NCBI GenBank assembly: GCA_039920165.1
Contig: JBDSEG010000148.1
Coordinates: 1-24,679 of the forward strand
Source of the DNA: JBDSEG01 sp039920165
GTDB taxonomy: Bacteria; Pseudomonadota; Gammaproteobacteria; Burkholderiales; Burkholderiaceae_C
DNA: 24,679 nt
Direction of reading: 5' to 3'
The notes under the pieces are model-generated. The model saw only the letters and a list, made by a program, of their open reading frames with translations. It had not been told where the DNA came from and made no database searches. Of this stretch, positions 7,150 to 15,034 are shown in pieces; position 1 is the stretch's first letter; every line of letters begins with the position of its first letter. The position numbers were made by a program, and so were the translations under genes.

Positions 7150-8103
7150 ATGGCCAATATCCTGATCCTTGGTGGCAGCGGCTTCGTCGGCGCGAGTCTG
7201 TGCGAACGCCTGGTCGAGCGCGAGCGCGGTGGCGGGCGCATCACGGTGCCGAGTCGGCATCCGGCGCGCGCCACCTACATCCGCCCGCTGCCGACGGTCG
7301 AGATGGTCGACGCTGACCTGCACGACGATATTCAGCTTGCGCGGCTGGTGCAGGGGCGCGACGCCGTCGTCAACCTGGTCGCTCAACTGCACGGCAGCGA
7401 GGCGGCATTCCGGCGCGTTCACGTCGAGTTGCCGCGCCGCCTCGCGCAAGCCTGCCGCGACGCCGGCGTGCGGCGCATCGTGCACGTGAGCGCGCTCGGC
7501 GCGAGCAGCTCGGCGCCGAGCCGCTATCTGCGATCGAAGGCCGCCGGCGAGACGGCGCTGCAAGGCCCGGGCATCGAGCTGACCGTGCTGCGGCCCTCGG
7601 TCATCTATGGCGAGCGCGATCGCTTCCTCAACCTCTTTGCGCGGCTCCAATCGGTCTTTCCCATCGTCCCGCTGGCCGGCGCGCGGGCGCTCTTCCAGCC
7701 GGTGTGGGTCGAGGACGTGGCGAGCGCCATCGTGCGCTGCCTCGACGACCCGACCACCATCGGCCAGACCATCGAATGCACGGGCCCGCGCGAACTCACC
7801 CTGCGTGAACTGGTCGAGCGCGCCGGGCGCTGGGGCGGCAACCCGCGCCCGGTCTTCGGCCTGCCCGCACCGCTCGCCAGGCTGCAGGCGCTGCTGCTCG
7901 AAGCGCTGCCGGGCGAACCGCTGATGTCGCGCGACAACCTCGCCTCGATGCGGGTGGCGAATGTTGCGAGCGGCACGCTGCCCGGCCTGGCGCGACTGCG
8001 CATCGTGGCGGCCGATATCGATGCCGTCGCGCCGACCTGGCTCGACCCGCGCCGCGGCATCGCGCGGCTCGAAACCTGGCGGGCACGGGCGCGCCGCCTG
8101 TAG
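7150..8103 (+). CDS. NDUFA9-like NAD(P)-binding Rossmann protein (atypical SDR)
   Basis: The 317-residue protein belongs to the atypical short-chain dehydrogenases annotated as complex I NDUFA9 subunit family. The nucleotide-binding loop is GGSGFVGASL (8-17). VVNLVAQLHG (73-82) follows beta-strand 4, and VHVSALGAS (111-119) precedes SRYLRSKAAGE with Y126 and K130 in YxxxK spacing. LRPSVIYGERDRFLN (about 148-162) is typical of this subgroup, as is FQPVWVEDVASAI. In mitochondria NDUFA9 is an accessory subunit of complex I. In bacteria the role is not settled; a quinone-linked or lipid-related reductase is possible. It starts 19 bases after the transglycosylase stop and belongs to that rightward run. 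Confidence 0.88.
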   Translation: MANILILGGSGFVGASLCERLVERERGGGRITVPSRHPARATYIRPLPTVEMVDADLHDDIQLARLVQGRDAVVNLVAQLHGSEAAFRRVHVELPRRLAQACRDAGVRRIVHVSALGASSSAPSRYLRSKAAGETALQGPGIELTVLRPSVIYGERDRFLNLFARLQSVFPIVPLAGARALFQPVWVEDVASAIVRCLDDPTTIGQTIECTGPRELTLRELVERAGRWGGNPRPVFGLPAPLARLQALLLEALPGEPLMSRDNLASMRVANVASGTLPGLARLRIVAADIDAVAPTWLDPRRGIARLETWRARARRL

Positions 8104-8183
8104 CGCATGCACCGCGGCACATCAATCGAATGCGCCAAGCTCATCGCACCGCACGTCGGCCTGGCTAGCATCACCGTCCACGC

Positions 8184-8190
8184 AAGGAGG
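8184..8190 (+). promoter_or_regulatory. Strong Shine-Dalgarno of the GST gene
   Basis: AAGGAGG lies four bases before ATG 8195 and is the best match to the anti-Shine-Dalgarno sequence that I noticed in the window. It fixes the start of the GST gene. The 91-base spacer from 8104 has no further element that I can support. Confidence 0.75.
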
Positions 8191-8194
8191 CGAC

Positions 8195-8878
8195 ATGCAG
8201 CTCTATATCGGCAACAAGAACTATTCGTCGTGGTCGATGCGGCCGTGGGTGCTGATGAAGCAGGCCGGGATCGAATTCGACGAGAGGCTGCTGCGCTTCG
8301 ACGGCTTCACGCCGCACTCGCGCTTCAAGACTGAACTGGCGCTGATCAGCCCGGCGGGCCGGGTGCCGGTGCTGGTCGACGGCGGCCTGGCCATATGGGA
8401 CAGCCTTGCGATCGCCGAATACCTGGCCGAGTCGGATCCGTCGCTCGAACTGTGGCCCCACGATCGCGCCCGGCGTGCCCGCGCGCGCAGCGTCTGCGCC
8501 GAGATGCACGCCGGCTTTGCCGCCTTGCGCAACCACTTGCCGATGAATATCGAAGCCAGCCTTCCCGAAGTCGGCGCGCGGGTGCTGGCCGAGCAACCGA
8601 CGGTGCGAGCCGACCTCGACCGCCTAGTTGCCTTGTGGAGCGACCTGCTCGCGACCAGCCGCGGGCCGATGCTGTTCGACCGCTTCGGCATCGCCGACGC
8701 CTTCTTCGCCCCGGTGGCGATGCGCCTGCAGACCTACGCGGTGGCGGTGCCGGCGCCGGTTCAGGCCTACCTCGACCGGCTGCGCGCCCTGCCGGGGGTG
8801 GCGGCCTGGATCGACGACGCGCTCGCCGAGCGCGACTTTGTCGACTTCGACGAGCCTTACCGCCGCGGCCCCGCCTGA
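8195..8878 (+). CDS. Glutathione S-transferase family protein
   Basis: The 227-residue protein has an N-terminal thioredoxin-fold domain (about 1-80). It opens LYIGNKNYSSWSMRPWVLMK, with Ser residues at 11, 12 and 14 as candidate catalytic residues. The cis-Pro region is SPAGRVPVLVDGG, and the glutathione gamma-glutamyl site is in WDSLAIAEYLAE. An all-helical C-terminal domain follows, with FGIADAFFAPVAMRL as the N-capping/hydrophobic staple region. It resembles bacterial GSTs near the zeta/YfcF type. The substrate is unknown; detoxification or isomerisation is possible. It sits between the NDUFA9-like gene and cca, an order I know from other burkholderial genomes, and its stop is five bases before cca. 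Confidence 0.92.
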   Translation: MQLYIGNKNYSSWSMRPWVLMKQAGIEFDERLLRFDGFTPHSRFKTELALISPAGRVPVLVDGGLAIWDSLAIAEYLAESDPSLELWPHDRARRARARSVCAEMHAGFAALRNHLPMNIEASLPEVGARVLAEQPTVRADLDRLVALWSDLLATSRGPMLFDRFGIADAFFAPVAMRLQTYAVAVPAPVQAYLDRLRALPGVAAWIDDALAERDFVDFDEPYRRGPA

Positions 8879-8883
8879 AACGG

Positions 8884-10113
8884 ATGCAGCGTTATCTGGT
8901 CGGCGGCGCAGTACGCGATGCCTTGCTCGGGGTCCCGGTCGGCGACCGCGACTGGGTGCTGGTCGGTGCGACGCCCGACGAATTGATCGCGCAGGGTTAT
9001 CTGCCGGTCGGGCGCGATTTTCCGGTCTTCCTGCATCCGCAGACGCGCGAGGAAACTGCGCTGGCGCGTACCGAGCGCAAGACCGCCCCCGGCTACCAAG
9101 GCTTCGCTTTCCACGCGGCGCCCGACGTCACGCTCGAAGACGATCTGGCGCGGCGCGATCTGACCATCAATGCGATGGCGCAGGACGAGGCCGGCCGCGT
9201 GATCGACCCCTACGGTGGGCAGCGCGACCTCGCAGCGCGGCGCCTGCGCCATGTCTCGCCGGCGTTCGCCGAAGACCCGGTGCGCATCCTGCGGCTGGCG
9301 CGCTTCGCGGCGCGCTTCGCTGATTTCGAGGTTGCGCCCGAGACCGAGGCTCTGATGCGCGAAATGGTCGAAGCGGGCGAGGCCGACGCGCTGGTGCCCG
9401 AACGGGTGTGGCAGGAACTGTCGCGCGGCCTGATGGAGGCGCGGCCGAGCCGCATGTTCGAGGTCCTCCGAAGCTGCGGAGCCTTGCGCAAGCTGCTGCC
9501 CGAGGTCGATGCGCTCTATGGCGTTGCGCAGCGGCCCGAACACCATCCCGAGGTCGATTGCGGCGTGCACCTGATGCTGGTGCTCGATATGTCCGCGCGT
9601 CTGGAGGCGAGCCTGCCCGTGCGCTTCGCCTGCCTCGGCCACGACCTCGGCAAGGCGCTCACGCCGAGCGCGCTCCTGCCGCGACATATCGGCCACGAGC
9701 AGCGCAGCGAGCGACTGGTGCGTGCGCTGTCCGAACGCTGGCGCGTCCCGGCCGAATGCCGCGAACTGGCGCAGGTGACGGCGCGCGAGCACGGCAACGT
9801 CCACCGCAGCGGCGAACTCGGCCCGGCCGCGCTTCTGCGCCTGCTCGATCGCTGCGACGCGCTGCGCCGGCCCGATCGCTTCGAAGGCTTGCTGCTGGCC
9901 TGCGAATGCGATGCGCGCGGGCGCACCGGCCTCGAAGAAGCGCCTTACCCGCAGCGCGACCGACTGCTGCGCGCGCTCGCGCTGGCGCGCAGCGTCGATA
10001 CCACGGTCATCGCGGCGCAAGCGCACGAGCGCGGCTGGAGCGGCCCGGCGATCGGCGCCGCGATCGCCGCGGCGCGCAATGCGGCGCTGGAGCGGATCGA
10101 CGCCGCGGCCTAA
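8884..10113 (+). CDS. cca: CCA-adding tRNA nucleotidyltransferase (multifunctional Cca)
   Basis: The 409-residue protein is close to E. coli Cca along its length. The class II nucleotidyltransferase head starts YLVGGAVRDALLGVPVGDRD, with metal-binding D21 and D23 (DRDW). RDLTINAMAQDE and the basic RILRLARFAARF follow. The C-terminal HD domain has HHPEVDCGVHLMLVLD and CLGHDLGKALTP, which in E. coli gives 2',3'-cyclic phosphodiesterase and phosphatase activity. The enzyme adds or repairs the 3' CCA of tRNAs. The partial tRNA in this window already encodes CCA, so repair is the likely main role. The ATG follows the GST stop by five bases. The end overlaps the DUF2905 stop on the other strand by four bases. 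Confidence 0.96.
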   Translation: MQRYLVGGAVRDALLGVPVGDRDWVLVGATPDELIAQGYLPVGRDFPVFLHPQTREETALARTERKTAPGYQGFAFHAAPDVTLEDDLARRDLTINAMAQDEAGRVIDPYGGQRDLAARRLRHVSPAFAEDPVRILRLARFAARFADFEVAPETEALMREMVEAGEADALVPERVWQELSRGLMEARPSRMFEVLRSCGALRKLLPEVDALYGVAQRPEHHPEVDCGVHLMLVLDMSARLEASLPVRFACLGHDLGKALTPSALLPRHIGHEQRSERLVRALSERWRVPAECRELAQVTAREHGNVHRSGELGPAALLRLLDRCDALRRPDRFEGLLLACECDARGRTGLEEAPYPQRDRLLRALALARSVDTTVIAAQAHERGWSGPAIGAAIAAARNAALERIDAAA

Positions 10114-10304
10114 AACAGCTTCGCCACCCCCAGCGCGACGAAGCTGAGCAGCACGCTGCTCGTGAGCGGGATGAAAAAGTCGCGCCCGAACAGGCGGAAG
10201 CGGAAGTCGCCCGGCAGCTTGCCCAGGCCGATGCGTTCGAGCCAGCGGTGCAGTCCGCTGAACAGCAGCAGCGCGATAAAGATCACCAGCAACCAGCGGA
10301 TCAC
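10110..10304 (-). CDS. DUF2905 small membrane protein
   Basis: This 64-residue protein has two membrane segments: WLLVIFIALLLFSGLHRWL (about 4-22) and, near the C-terminus, FIPLTSSVLLSFVALGVAKL. Between them is GLGKLPGDFRFRLFGRDFF, the LPGD motif that defines DUF2905. Function is unknown. It starts with GTG at 10304, overlapping the stop of the MidA-like gene in a GTGA arrangement, so its translation is probably coupled to that gene. Its TAG stop overlaps the cca TAA on the opposite strand. Inner-membrane location is inferred from hydrophobicity. Confidence 0.88.
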   Translation of the reverse strand: MIRWLLVIFIALLLFSGLHRWLERIGLGKLPGDFRFRLFGRDFFIPLTSSVLLSFVALGVAKLF

Positions 10305-11428
10305 AGCGTATGCGTCCTGTCGCCACTCGAAAAACCGATCGGCGCCTGCATGAACGCGGGGTCGAGGCCGCGTGCGAAACCGATCACCTTGAACAGCTCG
10401 CCCATCTCGTGTTCGGTGAGCAGCTTCTGGGCGTTGGCGCGGGTCGGGAGGTCGGCATGTTCCAGGTCGTCGAGCAGGCCGCAGTTCATCAGGAAGCGCG
10501 CCTGGCTCGTATAGCCCAGTACGTCGAGACCGGCGCCCTGCGCGGCCAGCGCCAGGCCGGTGAAATCGACATGCGCGGTGATGTCCTTCTCGCCTACATC
10601 GGCGAGCGGGTCGGCATCGGCGCGATGCGCGCGGTGGCACATCAGCGTGCCGCCGTTGCGCTGCGGGTGGTAGTACTCGGCCTGCGGAAATCCGTAGTCG
10701 ATGAAGAAAGCGGCGCCGTGCACCAGCCGGTCGGCGAGGGTGGCGATGAAGGCCTGCACCTGCGGATGGATCTCGGTGGAATAAGCGCCGGTAACAGGTT
10801 CGCTCGTGGGCGGTCGCTGCGTCGTCGGGCGGTCGGCAAAGAAGAAAGCCTCGTTGTGCAGCGCCACGCCGCGCTCGTACCACGTCGCGCCGTCGAAGTG
10901 CAGCAGCTGCACCGGCATCGCGTCGAGCACCTCGTTGCCGAGCACGACGCCGTCGATCCGGTCCGGCAGCCCATCGACCCATCGCAGCTTGGCGGCGTGC
11001 TGCTGCAATCGCTCGCGCTGAATGGCGCGCAGCGGCGCCGACAGCTCGACGATCGTGTAGCAGCCGACCGTGTTGCCCAGCGCATCGAGCAGTTGCAAGG
11101 CGAGCGCGCCCGAACCGCCGCCGAATTCCCAGACCTCGCGGCCCGCGCCCCCGTGGATTGCCTGGCGAACCTGGCGCGCGAGCGCGCGGCCGAACAGCGG
11201 CGACAGCTCGGGCGCCGTGACGAAGTCGCTGCCGTCGCGCGCCAGCAGGCCGAACTGGCGATCCGAGCGTGCGTAGTAGCCGAGGCCGGGGGCATAGAGG
11301 GCGAGCGCCATGAAACGGTCGAAGCCGAGCCAGCCGCCATCGCGCGCTATGGCGCGGCGAATCAACGTGGCGAGTGCGGGCACGGCACAAAACGGCGTCG
11401 ATACACTGGCAAGCCCTTGCGGATGCAT
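10301..11428 (-). CDS. SAM-dependent methyltransferase, MidA/NDUFAF7 (COG1565) family
   Basis: The 375-residue protein has the MidA layout. The N-terminal helix-rich section contains WLGFDRFMALALYAPGLGYY, then SDFVTAPELSPLFGRALARQ. The SAM-binding loop is WEFGGGSGALALQLLDAL. GVVLGNEVLDAMPVQLLHF has the conserved NE...DA.P core, and later GAAFFIDYGFPQAEYYHPQR gives the second motif. In mitochondria NDUFAF7 dimethylates an Arg of a complex I subunit; the bacterial substrate is not known. The start ATG at 11428 gives about 21 residues before the first conserved helix. Frame continuation upstream (to 11827) is the shadow of the next gene. It is divergent from the pteridine reductase gene by only 18 bases. 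Confidence 0.9.
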   Translation of the reverse strand: MHPQGLASVSTPFCAVPALATLIRRAIARDGGWLGFDRFMALALYAPGLGYYARSDRQFGLLARDGSDFVTAPELSPLFGRALARQVRQAIHGGAGREVWEFGGGSGALALQLLDALGNTVGCYTIVELSAPLRAIQRERLQQHAAKLRWVDGLPDRIDGVVLGNEVLDAMPVQLLHFDGATWYERGVALHNEAFFFADRPTTQRPPTSEPVTGAYSTEIHPQVQAFIATLADRLVHGAAFFIDYGFPQAEYYHPQRNGGTLMCHRAHRADADPLADVGEKDITAHVDFTGLALAAQGAGLDVLGYTSQARFLMNCGLLDDLEHADLPTRANAQKLLTEHEMGELFKVIGFARGLDPAFMQAPIGFSSGDRTHTL

Positions 11429-11446
11429 TGCTTCATTGTAGGAACC

Positions 11447-12229
11447 ATGTCCTCGCGTCCTGTCGCACTCGTCACCGGCGCCGCCCGCCGACTCGGCCGG
11501 GTGATCGCGCTCGAACTGGCACGCCACGGCCACGATATCGCGCTGCACTACCGCCAGTCGCACGCCGAGGCGCAGGTCTCCTTGGCCGAATTGCACGCGC
11601 TCGGCGCCCGGGCGCAAGGCTTCGCGGCCGACCTCTCCGACGAAGCCGAATGCCGCGCCCTGGTGCCGGCGGTGGTCGCCGCGATGGGCCGGCTCGATGC
11701 GGTAGTGAACAACGCCGCGACCTTCGAACACGACGATGCGCGAAGCTTCGGCCATGCGGCGATGGAACGTCACTGGCGCGCCAATACCGCGCCGGCGGTA
11801 TTGCTGGCGCAGGCGCTGCACGATCACCTAGTTTCGACGCACAGCGACGCAGCCGGTGTCGGCTGCGTCGTCAACCTGCTCGACCAGAAGCTGTGGAATC
11901 CGAACCCGGACTATTTTTCGTACACCCTGTCCAAGGCCGCGCTGCAGGCCGCAACCGTGATGCTGGCGCAGGCGCTCGCGCCACGCGTACGGGTCTGCGC
12001 CGTGGCACCCGGGCTCACGCTGGCGAGCGAGCTGATCGACGCCGACCGGCTCGCCCGCCTGCAGGCGCAGACTCCGCTGCAGCAGGGCGTGGCGCCCGAA
12101 GACGTGGCGAAAAGCGTGCGCTTCCTGATCGAAACCGGCTCGATCACCGCCAGCACCATCGTCGTCGATGCCGGCTCGCACCTGGTTCGCATGGCACGCG
12201 ATTTCGCCTTTGTCGAGGCGGCGCGATGA
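11447..12229 (+). CDS. Pteridine reductase, FolM/PTR1-type SDR
   Basis: This 260-residue short-chain dehydrogenase carries the pteridine-reductase form of the cofactor loop, TG-x3-R-x-G (T10, G11, R15, G17), instead of TGxxxGxG. VVNNAATFEHD (86-97) is the NNA region. The active site has D146 in NLLDQ, Y159 and K163 in YTLSK. This matches the Asp-Tyr-Lys spacing of PTR1 (Asp181, Tyr194, Lys198), with Asp in the place of the usual Ser. It is expected to reduce dihydrobiopterin-, dihydromonapterin- or dihydrofolate-type pterins with NADPH. It is followed, with a four-base overlap, by a FolB/FolX-like gene, which supports a pterin role. The substrate is unproven. Confidence 0.87.
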   Translation: MSSRPVALVTGAARRLGRVIALELARHGHDIALHYRQSHAEAQVSLAELHALGARAQGFAADLSDEAECRALVPAVVAAMGRLDAVVNNAATFEHDDARSFGHAAMERHWRANTAPAVLLAQALHDHLVSTHSDAAGVGCVVNLLDQKLWNPNPDYFSYTLSKAALQAATVMLAQALAPRVRVCAVAPGLTLASELIDADRLARLQAQTPLQQGVAPEDVAKSVRFLIETGSITASTIVVDAGSHLVRMARDFAFVEAAR

Positions 12230-12603
12230 GGCGCATCCTTCTCGATCGGCTGCGCGTTCAGGCGAGCGTGGGCATCCTCGACCACGAGTTGCTGTCGAAG
12301 CAGCAGTTGCTCATCAGCCTGGCGGTCGAGATGCCGCACGCGCCGACCCTGCCCGAGGCCGATACCGTGCAACACGTGCTCGACTATCGGCAGCTGCGTG
12401 AGGCCGCGCACCACGAGGCGCAGGCCGGCCACATCAATATGCTGGAAACGCTGGCTGGGCGGATCGCGAGCCGGCTGCTCGCGATGCCCGGGGTGGCGCT
12501 GGTGCGGGTGCGTGTCGTCAAGCCGAATATCTTTCCGGACTGCGACGGCGTGGCGGTCGAGGTCGAGGCGCACCGCGAGCTGCCGGCAGGAGGCGCAGCA
12601 TGA
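12226..12603 (+). CDS. Dihydroneopterin aldolase / epimerase family (FolB or FolX)
   Basis: The 125-residue T-fold protein has family landmarks. LDRLRVQASVGILDHE places Glu21 at the pterin-anchoring position. LDYRQLREAAHHEA follows, then NMLETLAGRIASRLL, and RVVKPNIF has Lys99 as the likely catalytic Lys. FolB cleaves 7,8-dihydroneopterin in folate synthesis. The paralogue FolX epimerises dihydroneopterin triphosphate towards monapterin. Position next to a FolM/PTR1-type reductase makes FolX-like activity a real alternative, because FolX and FolM act together on monapterin in E. coli and Pseudomonas. Start and stop both overlap neighbours by four bases (ATGA), so the gene sits in a tightly coupled operon. 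The fold is sure; the exact reaction is not. Confidence 0.9.
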   Translation: MRRILLDRLRVQASVGILDHELLSKQQLLISLAVEMPHAPTLPEADTVQHVLDYRQLREAAHHEAQAGHINMLETLAGRIASRLLAMPGVALVRVRVVKPNIFPDCDGVAVEVEAHRELPAGGAA

Positions 12604-13517
12604 ATCCGACCGAGGTGATCGACCTCGCGCCCCGGACGCACGCCGATCGTGCGACCGGCGTCGAGGCGCGCAAGCTCGGCAAGCGGTTGCACCGCCTGGT
12701 CGGTCAGGCGGTGGCCGACTTCAACATGCTCGAGCCCGGCGACAAGGTGATGGTGTGCGTCTCGGGCGGCAAGGACAGCTATGCGCTGCTCGACATCCTG
12801 CTCGGCCTGCGCCAGCGCGCACCGTTCGATTTCGAGGTGTTCGCGGTCAACCTCGACCAGAAGCAGCCGGGCTTTCCTACGCAGGTGCTGCCCGACTACC
12901 TGGCGCAGCGAGGCGTGCCGTTTCATATCGAGACACGCGATACCTACAGCATCGTGAAGCGCCTGGTGCCCGAGGGCAAGACGATGTGCAGCCTGTGCTC
13001 GCGGCTGCGGCGGGGCATCCTGTACCGCGTGGCCGGCGAACTCGGCGCGACAAAGATCGCACTCGGCCACCACCGCGACGATATCGTCCAGACCTTCTTC
13101 ATGAATATGTTCTTCGGCGGCAAGCTGAAGGGCATGCCGCCCAAGCTCGCGAGCGACGACGGCCGCCATATCGTGGTCCGCCCCCTCGCCTACGTCGCCG
13201 AGACCGACCTCGAGCGCTGGGCCGCGCTGCAGGGCTATCCGATCATCCCGTGCACTCTGTGCGGCAGCCAGCAGAATCTGCAACGTGTACAGGCCCGGCG
13301 GATGCTGCGCGACTGGGAGCGCGTATACCCCGGGCGGATCGACAACCTGCTGCGCGCGATGGGCAACGTGGTGCCGTCGCACCTGATGGACCGGAACCTA
13401 CACCCCTTTGCGACGCTCCAAGCGACGGGCGTCGCGAGCGCACAGGGCGATATCGCTTTCGACGATGACGACGCCTGCGCCGCACCGGCGCCGGTCGCGG
13501 TGCTCGTACAACGCTGA
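12600..13517 (+). CDS. ttcA: tRNA 2-thiocytidine(32) synthetase TtcA
   Basis: The 305-residue protein is a PP-loop ATPase. The ATP pyrophosphate loop is CVSGGKDSYALLDILLGL (SGGKDS at 55-60). The [4Fe-4S]-ligand Cys pair is in TMCSLCSRLRRG (C130, C133), and the second pair in IIPCTLCGSQQN (C218, C221). ALGHHRDDIVQTFFMNMFFG is typical of TtcA. The enzyme thiolates cytidine 32 of certain tRNAs, including some tRNA-Arg species. The C-terminal 30 residues are variable. The ATG overlaps the stop of the preceding gene by four bases. An N-terminal 20-residue extension precedes the conserved EARKLGKRLHRLVGQ. Confidence 0.96.
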   Translation: MNPTEVIDLAPRTHADRATGVEARKLGKRLHRLVGQAVADFNMLEPGDKVMVCVSGGKDSYALLDILLGLRQRAPFDFEVFAVNLDQKQPGFPTQVLPDYLAQRGVPFHIETRDTYSIVKRLVPEGKTMCSLCSRLRRGILYRVAGELGATKIALGHHRDDIVQTFFMNMFFGGKLKGMPPKLASDDGRHIVVRPLAYVAETDLERWAALQGYPIIPCTLCGSQQNLQRVQARRMLRDWERVYPGRIDNLLRAMGNVVPSHLMDRNLHPFATLQATGVASAQGDIAFDDDDACAAPAPVAVLVQR

Positions 13518-13529
13518 GAGGAGCTCCAA

Positions 13530-14135
13530 ATGGTCAAGACCCTGGGAATGGCCGCCGCCGCTGCCGCCGGCCTCGCGCTCGGCGGATGTGCCTCGGTGCG
13601 GCAAGTGGACAGCGACGTCTCGAGCTACAGCCAGTGGCCGACGGCGCGTCCGGCCACGACCTACGCCTTCGAGCGGCTGCCGTCGCAGCAGTCGCGCCCC
13701 GAACGCCAGCAGGCGCTGGAAGACGCCGCCCGTCCGGCGATCGAGGCCGCAGGCTTCCGGCCGGCGGCCTCGCCCGGCAGCGCCGATGTCAACGTGCAGG
13801 TCACCGCCAACGTCACGCCGGCCCTCTACCCCGAGCCCTTCGGCTGGGGCGGCGGGTTCGGCCTGGGTTACGGCCGCGGCCACGGCCGCCACGCCTTCAA
13901 CACCGGCTTCGGCATGAACTACTACGGCTCGCTGCGCTACGAGCGCGAGGTGGCCCTGCTGATCCGCGACCGCAGCAACGGCGCCGCGCTGTACGAGACG
14001 CGCGCCCGGAGCGAAGGCTTGACGGCTTCGGTCGACGACTATCTGCCGGCGATGTTTCTGGCGGCGCTGAAGGATTTTCCGAGCGGCGGCGTCAATCCGC
14101 GCCGGATTTCGGTTGACCTGCCGGTGGTTCGGTAG
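13530..14135 (+). CDS. DUF4136 lipoprotein
   Basis: The 201-residue protein starts with a short lipoprotein signal: MVKT, an Ala-rich hydrophobic stretch, and lipobox LGGC with Cys20. The mature part matches the DUF4136 pattern: VDSDVSSYSQWP, then TTYAFERLPS, ALEDAARPAIEAAGFRPA, ADVNVQVTANVTPALY, and a C-terminal DYLPAMFLAALKDFP. A Gly/Tyr/His-rich loop (about 107-130, GWGGGFGLGYGRGHGRH) interrupts the domain. Such proteins are outer-membrane or periplasmic lipoproteins without a known function. It is 12 bases after ttcA with a GAGG/GGAG-rich leader and is probably the last gene of the operon. It ends four bases from the convergent DUF6279 gene. Confidence 0.88.
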   Translation: MVKTLGMAAAAAAGLALGGCASVRQVDSDVSSYSQWPTARPATTYAFERLPSQQSRPERQQALEDAARPAIEAAGFRPAASPGSADVNVQVTANVTPALYPEPFGWGGGFGLGYGRGHGRHAFNTGFGMNYYGSLRYEREVALLIRDRSNGAALYETRARSEGLTASVDDYLPAMFLAALKDFPSGGVNPRRISVDLPVVR

Positions 14136-14139
14136 GCGG

Positions 14140-15006
14140 TCAGCGTATCGTCTGCGCCGCGAGCACTCGCGCATCGCCGACCCACTCGGCGAGCTTGTCG
14201 GCCGCATGCCGGCGCTGCTCGGGCGAGGTGCTGTTGTGCAACGCCGCGCTGGTGGTGCAGCTGTAGCGCGTGACCTGCTCGGCGTGGCGCGCTTCGTCGG
14301 CATCGGCCGGCGGGCGCTGCAGGCGCAGCGTATAGGCGGAGAGCGCTTGCCGCACCGCGGCCCGGCTTGCGCCTTCGGCGCCCTGGCGCAGGATCTGAAC
14401 CGCTTCCTGCTGCGATCGTCGGCGCTGCGCATACGCACGTTCGGCATCGTAGGGTGACTTGGCGAGGGCCGCGGCGAGCTGGTCGCGCTGCGACGCGTCG
14501 AGCTTGCCGTACAGCATCTCGGCGCGCTCGACGTTGCGCTTGAGCCAGGCCTTGGCGCGCTTGGCCGGATCGGGCTGCAGGCTTTCCTCGCGGTACTCGG
14601 CATTCGCCTTGGCCTGCCGGCGCTCGATCTGGTCAATCTGGCGCGGCGTGAGCGTCACCGCGATCTCGGTGATCGCGGGAACCGCCTGCTCGACCGCGAT
14701 GCGCGCGCGGCTGCGGCCTTCGTCGACCCAGGCGCAGACCTGATCGGCGGTGAGCGGCGACTGGATCTCTTCCTGCGCGCGCGCGAGCAGGCGTGCATAG
14801 TCGGGCAGCTGCTCGCGCCGGTGCCAGGCGAACCAGTCGGCGAGCGCCTCGCGCACGCGCGGTGCCTGCGCGCTGTCGAAATCGGCGTGTCGGTCGAGCC
14901 ACCAGTAGCCGAGTTCGGGGCCTTGGTTGTAGCCCAATCGCACGAAACTGCAGCCCGCCACGGCGAGCAGCGCTGCGCACAGCAACCCGATAATCCAGCG
15001 CCGCAT
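14140..15006 (-). CDS. DUF6279 family lipoprotein
   Basis: The 288-residue protein has a lipoprotein signal (RRWIIGLLCAALLAVAGC, Cys19 in lipobox VAGC). The mature part begins SFVRLGYNQGPELGYWWLDR, then DFDSAQAPRVREALADWFAW and HRREQLPDYARLLARAQEE, which are family hallmarks. The rest is predicted to be almost wholly helical and rich in charged residues, including a block near 125-190 (RQIDQIERRQAKANAEYREE). Function is unknown. Bacterial members are envelope proteins. It is divergent from glmU with only 28 bases between starts, so their promoters must overlap. Confidence 0.85.
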   Translation of the reverse strand: MRRWIIGLLCAALLAVAGCSFVRLGYNQGPELGYWWLDRHADFDSAQAPRVREALADWFAWHRREQLPDYARLLARAQEEIQSPLTADQVCAWVDEGRSRARIAVEQAVPAITEIAVTLTPRQIDQIERRQAKANAEYREESLQPDPAKRAKAWLKRNVERAEMLYGKLDASQRDQLAAALAKSPYDAERAYAQRRRSQQEAVQILRQGAEGASRAAVRQALSAYTLRLQRPPADADEARHAEQVTRYSCTTSAALHNSTSPEQRRHAADKLAEWVGDARVLAAQTIR

Positions 15007-15034
15007 GCAGGGAAAGCTTTCCGAAGGACGAGTG

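Noticed and set aside
6000..7274. 424-residue minus-strand open frame opposite the transglycosylase
   Set aside because: It has the composition of an antisense shadow in high-GC DNA. The plus strand carries a clear SLT domain with its catalytic Glu.
8395..8883. Open frame running from inside the GST gene into cca, which would give a 572-residue protein
   Set aside because: The extension is a shadow of the GST gene: Arg/Pro/Ala-rich with no motif. The Cca homology starts exactly at ATG 8884.
8857..10326. 489-residue minus-strand open frame opposite cca
   Set aside because: It is an antisense shadow of a well-conserved Cca.
11429..11827. Upstream in-frame extension of the MidA-like gene on the minus strand
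   Set aside because: It lies antisense to the pteridine reductase coding region and has no family similarity. The ATG at 11428 gives the normal MidA N-terminus.
14980..15034. Regulatory RNA or riboswitch upstream of glmU
   Set aside because: Only 28 bases separate glmU from the divergent lipoprotein start, too short for such an element, and I see no stable stem.
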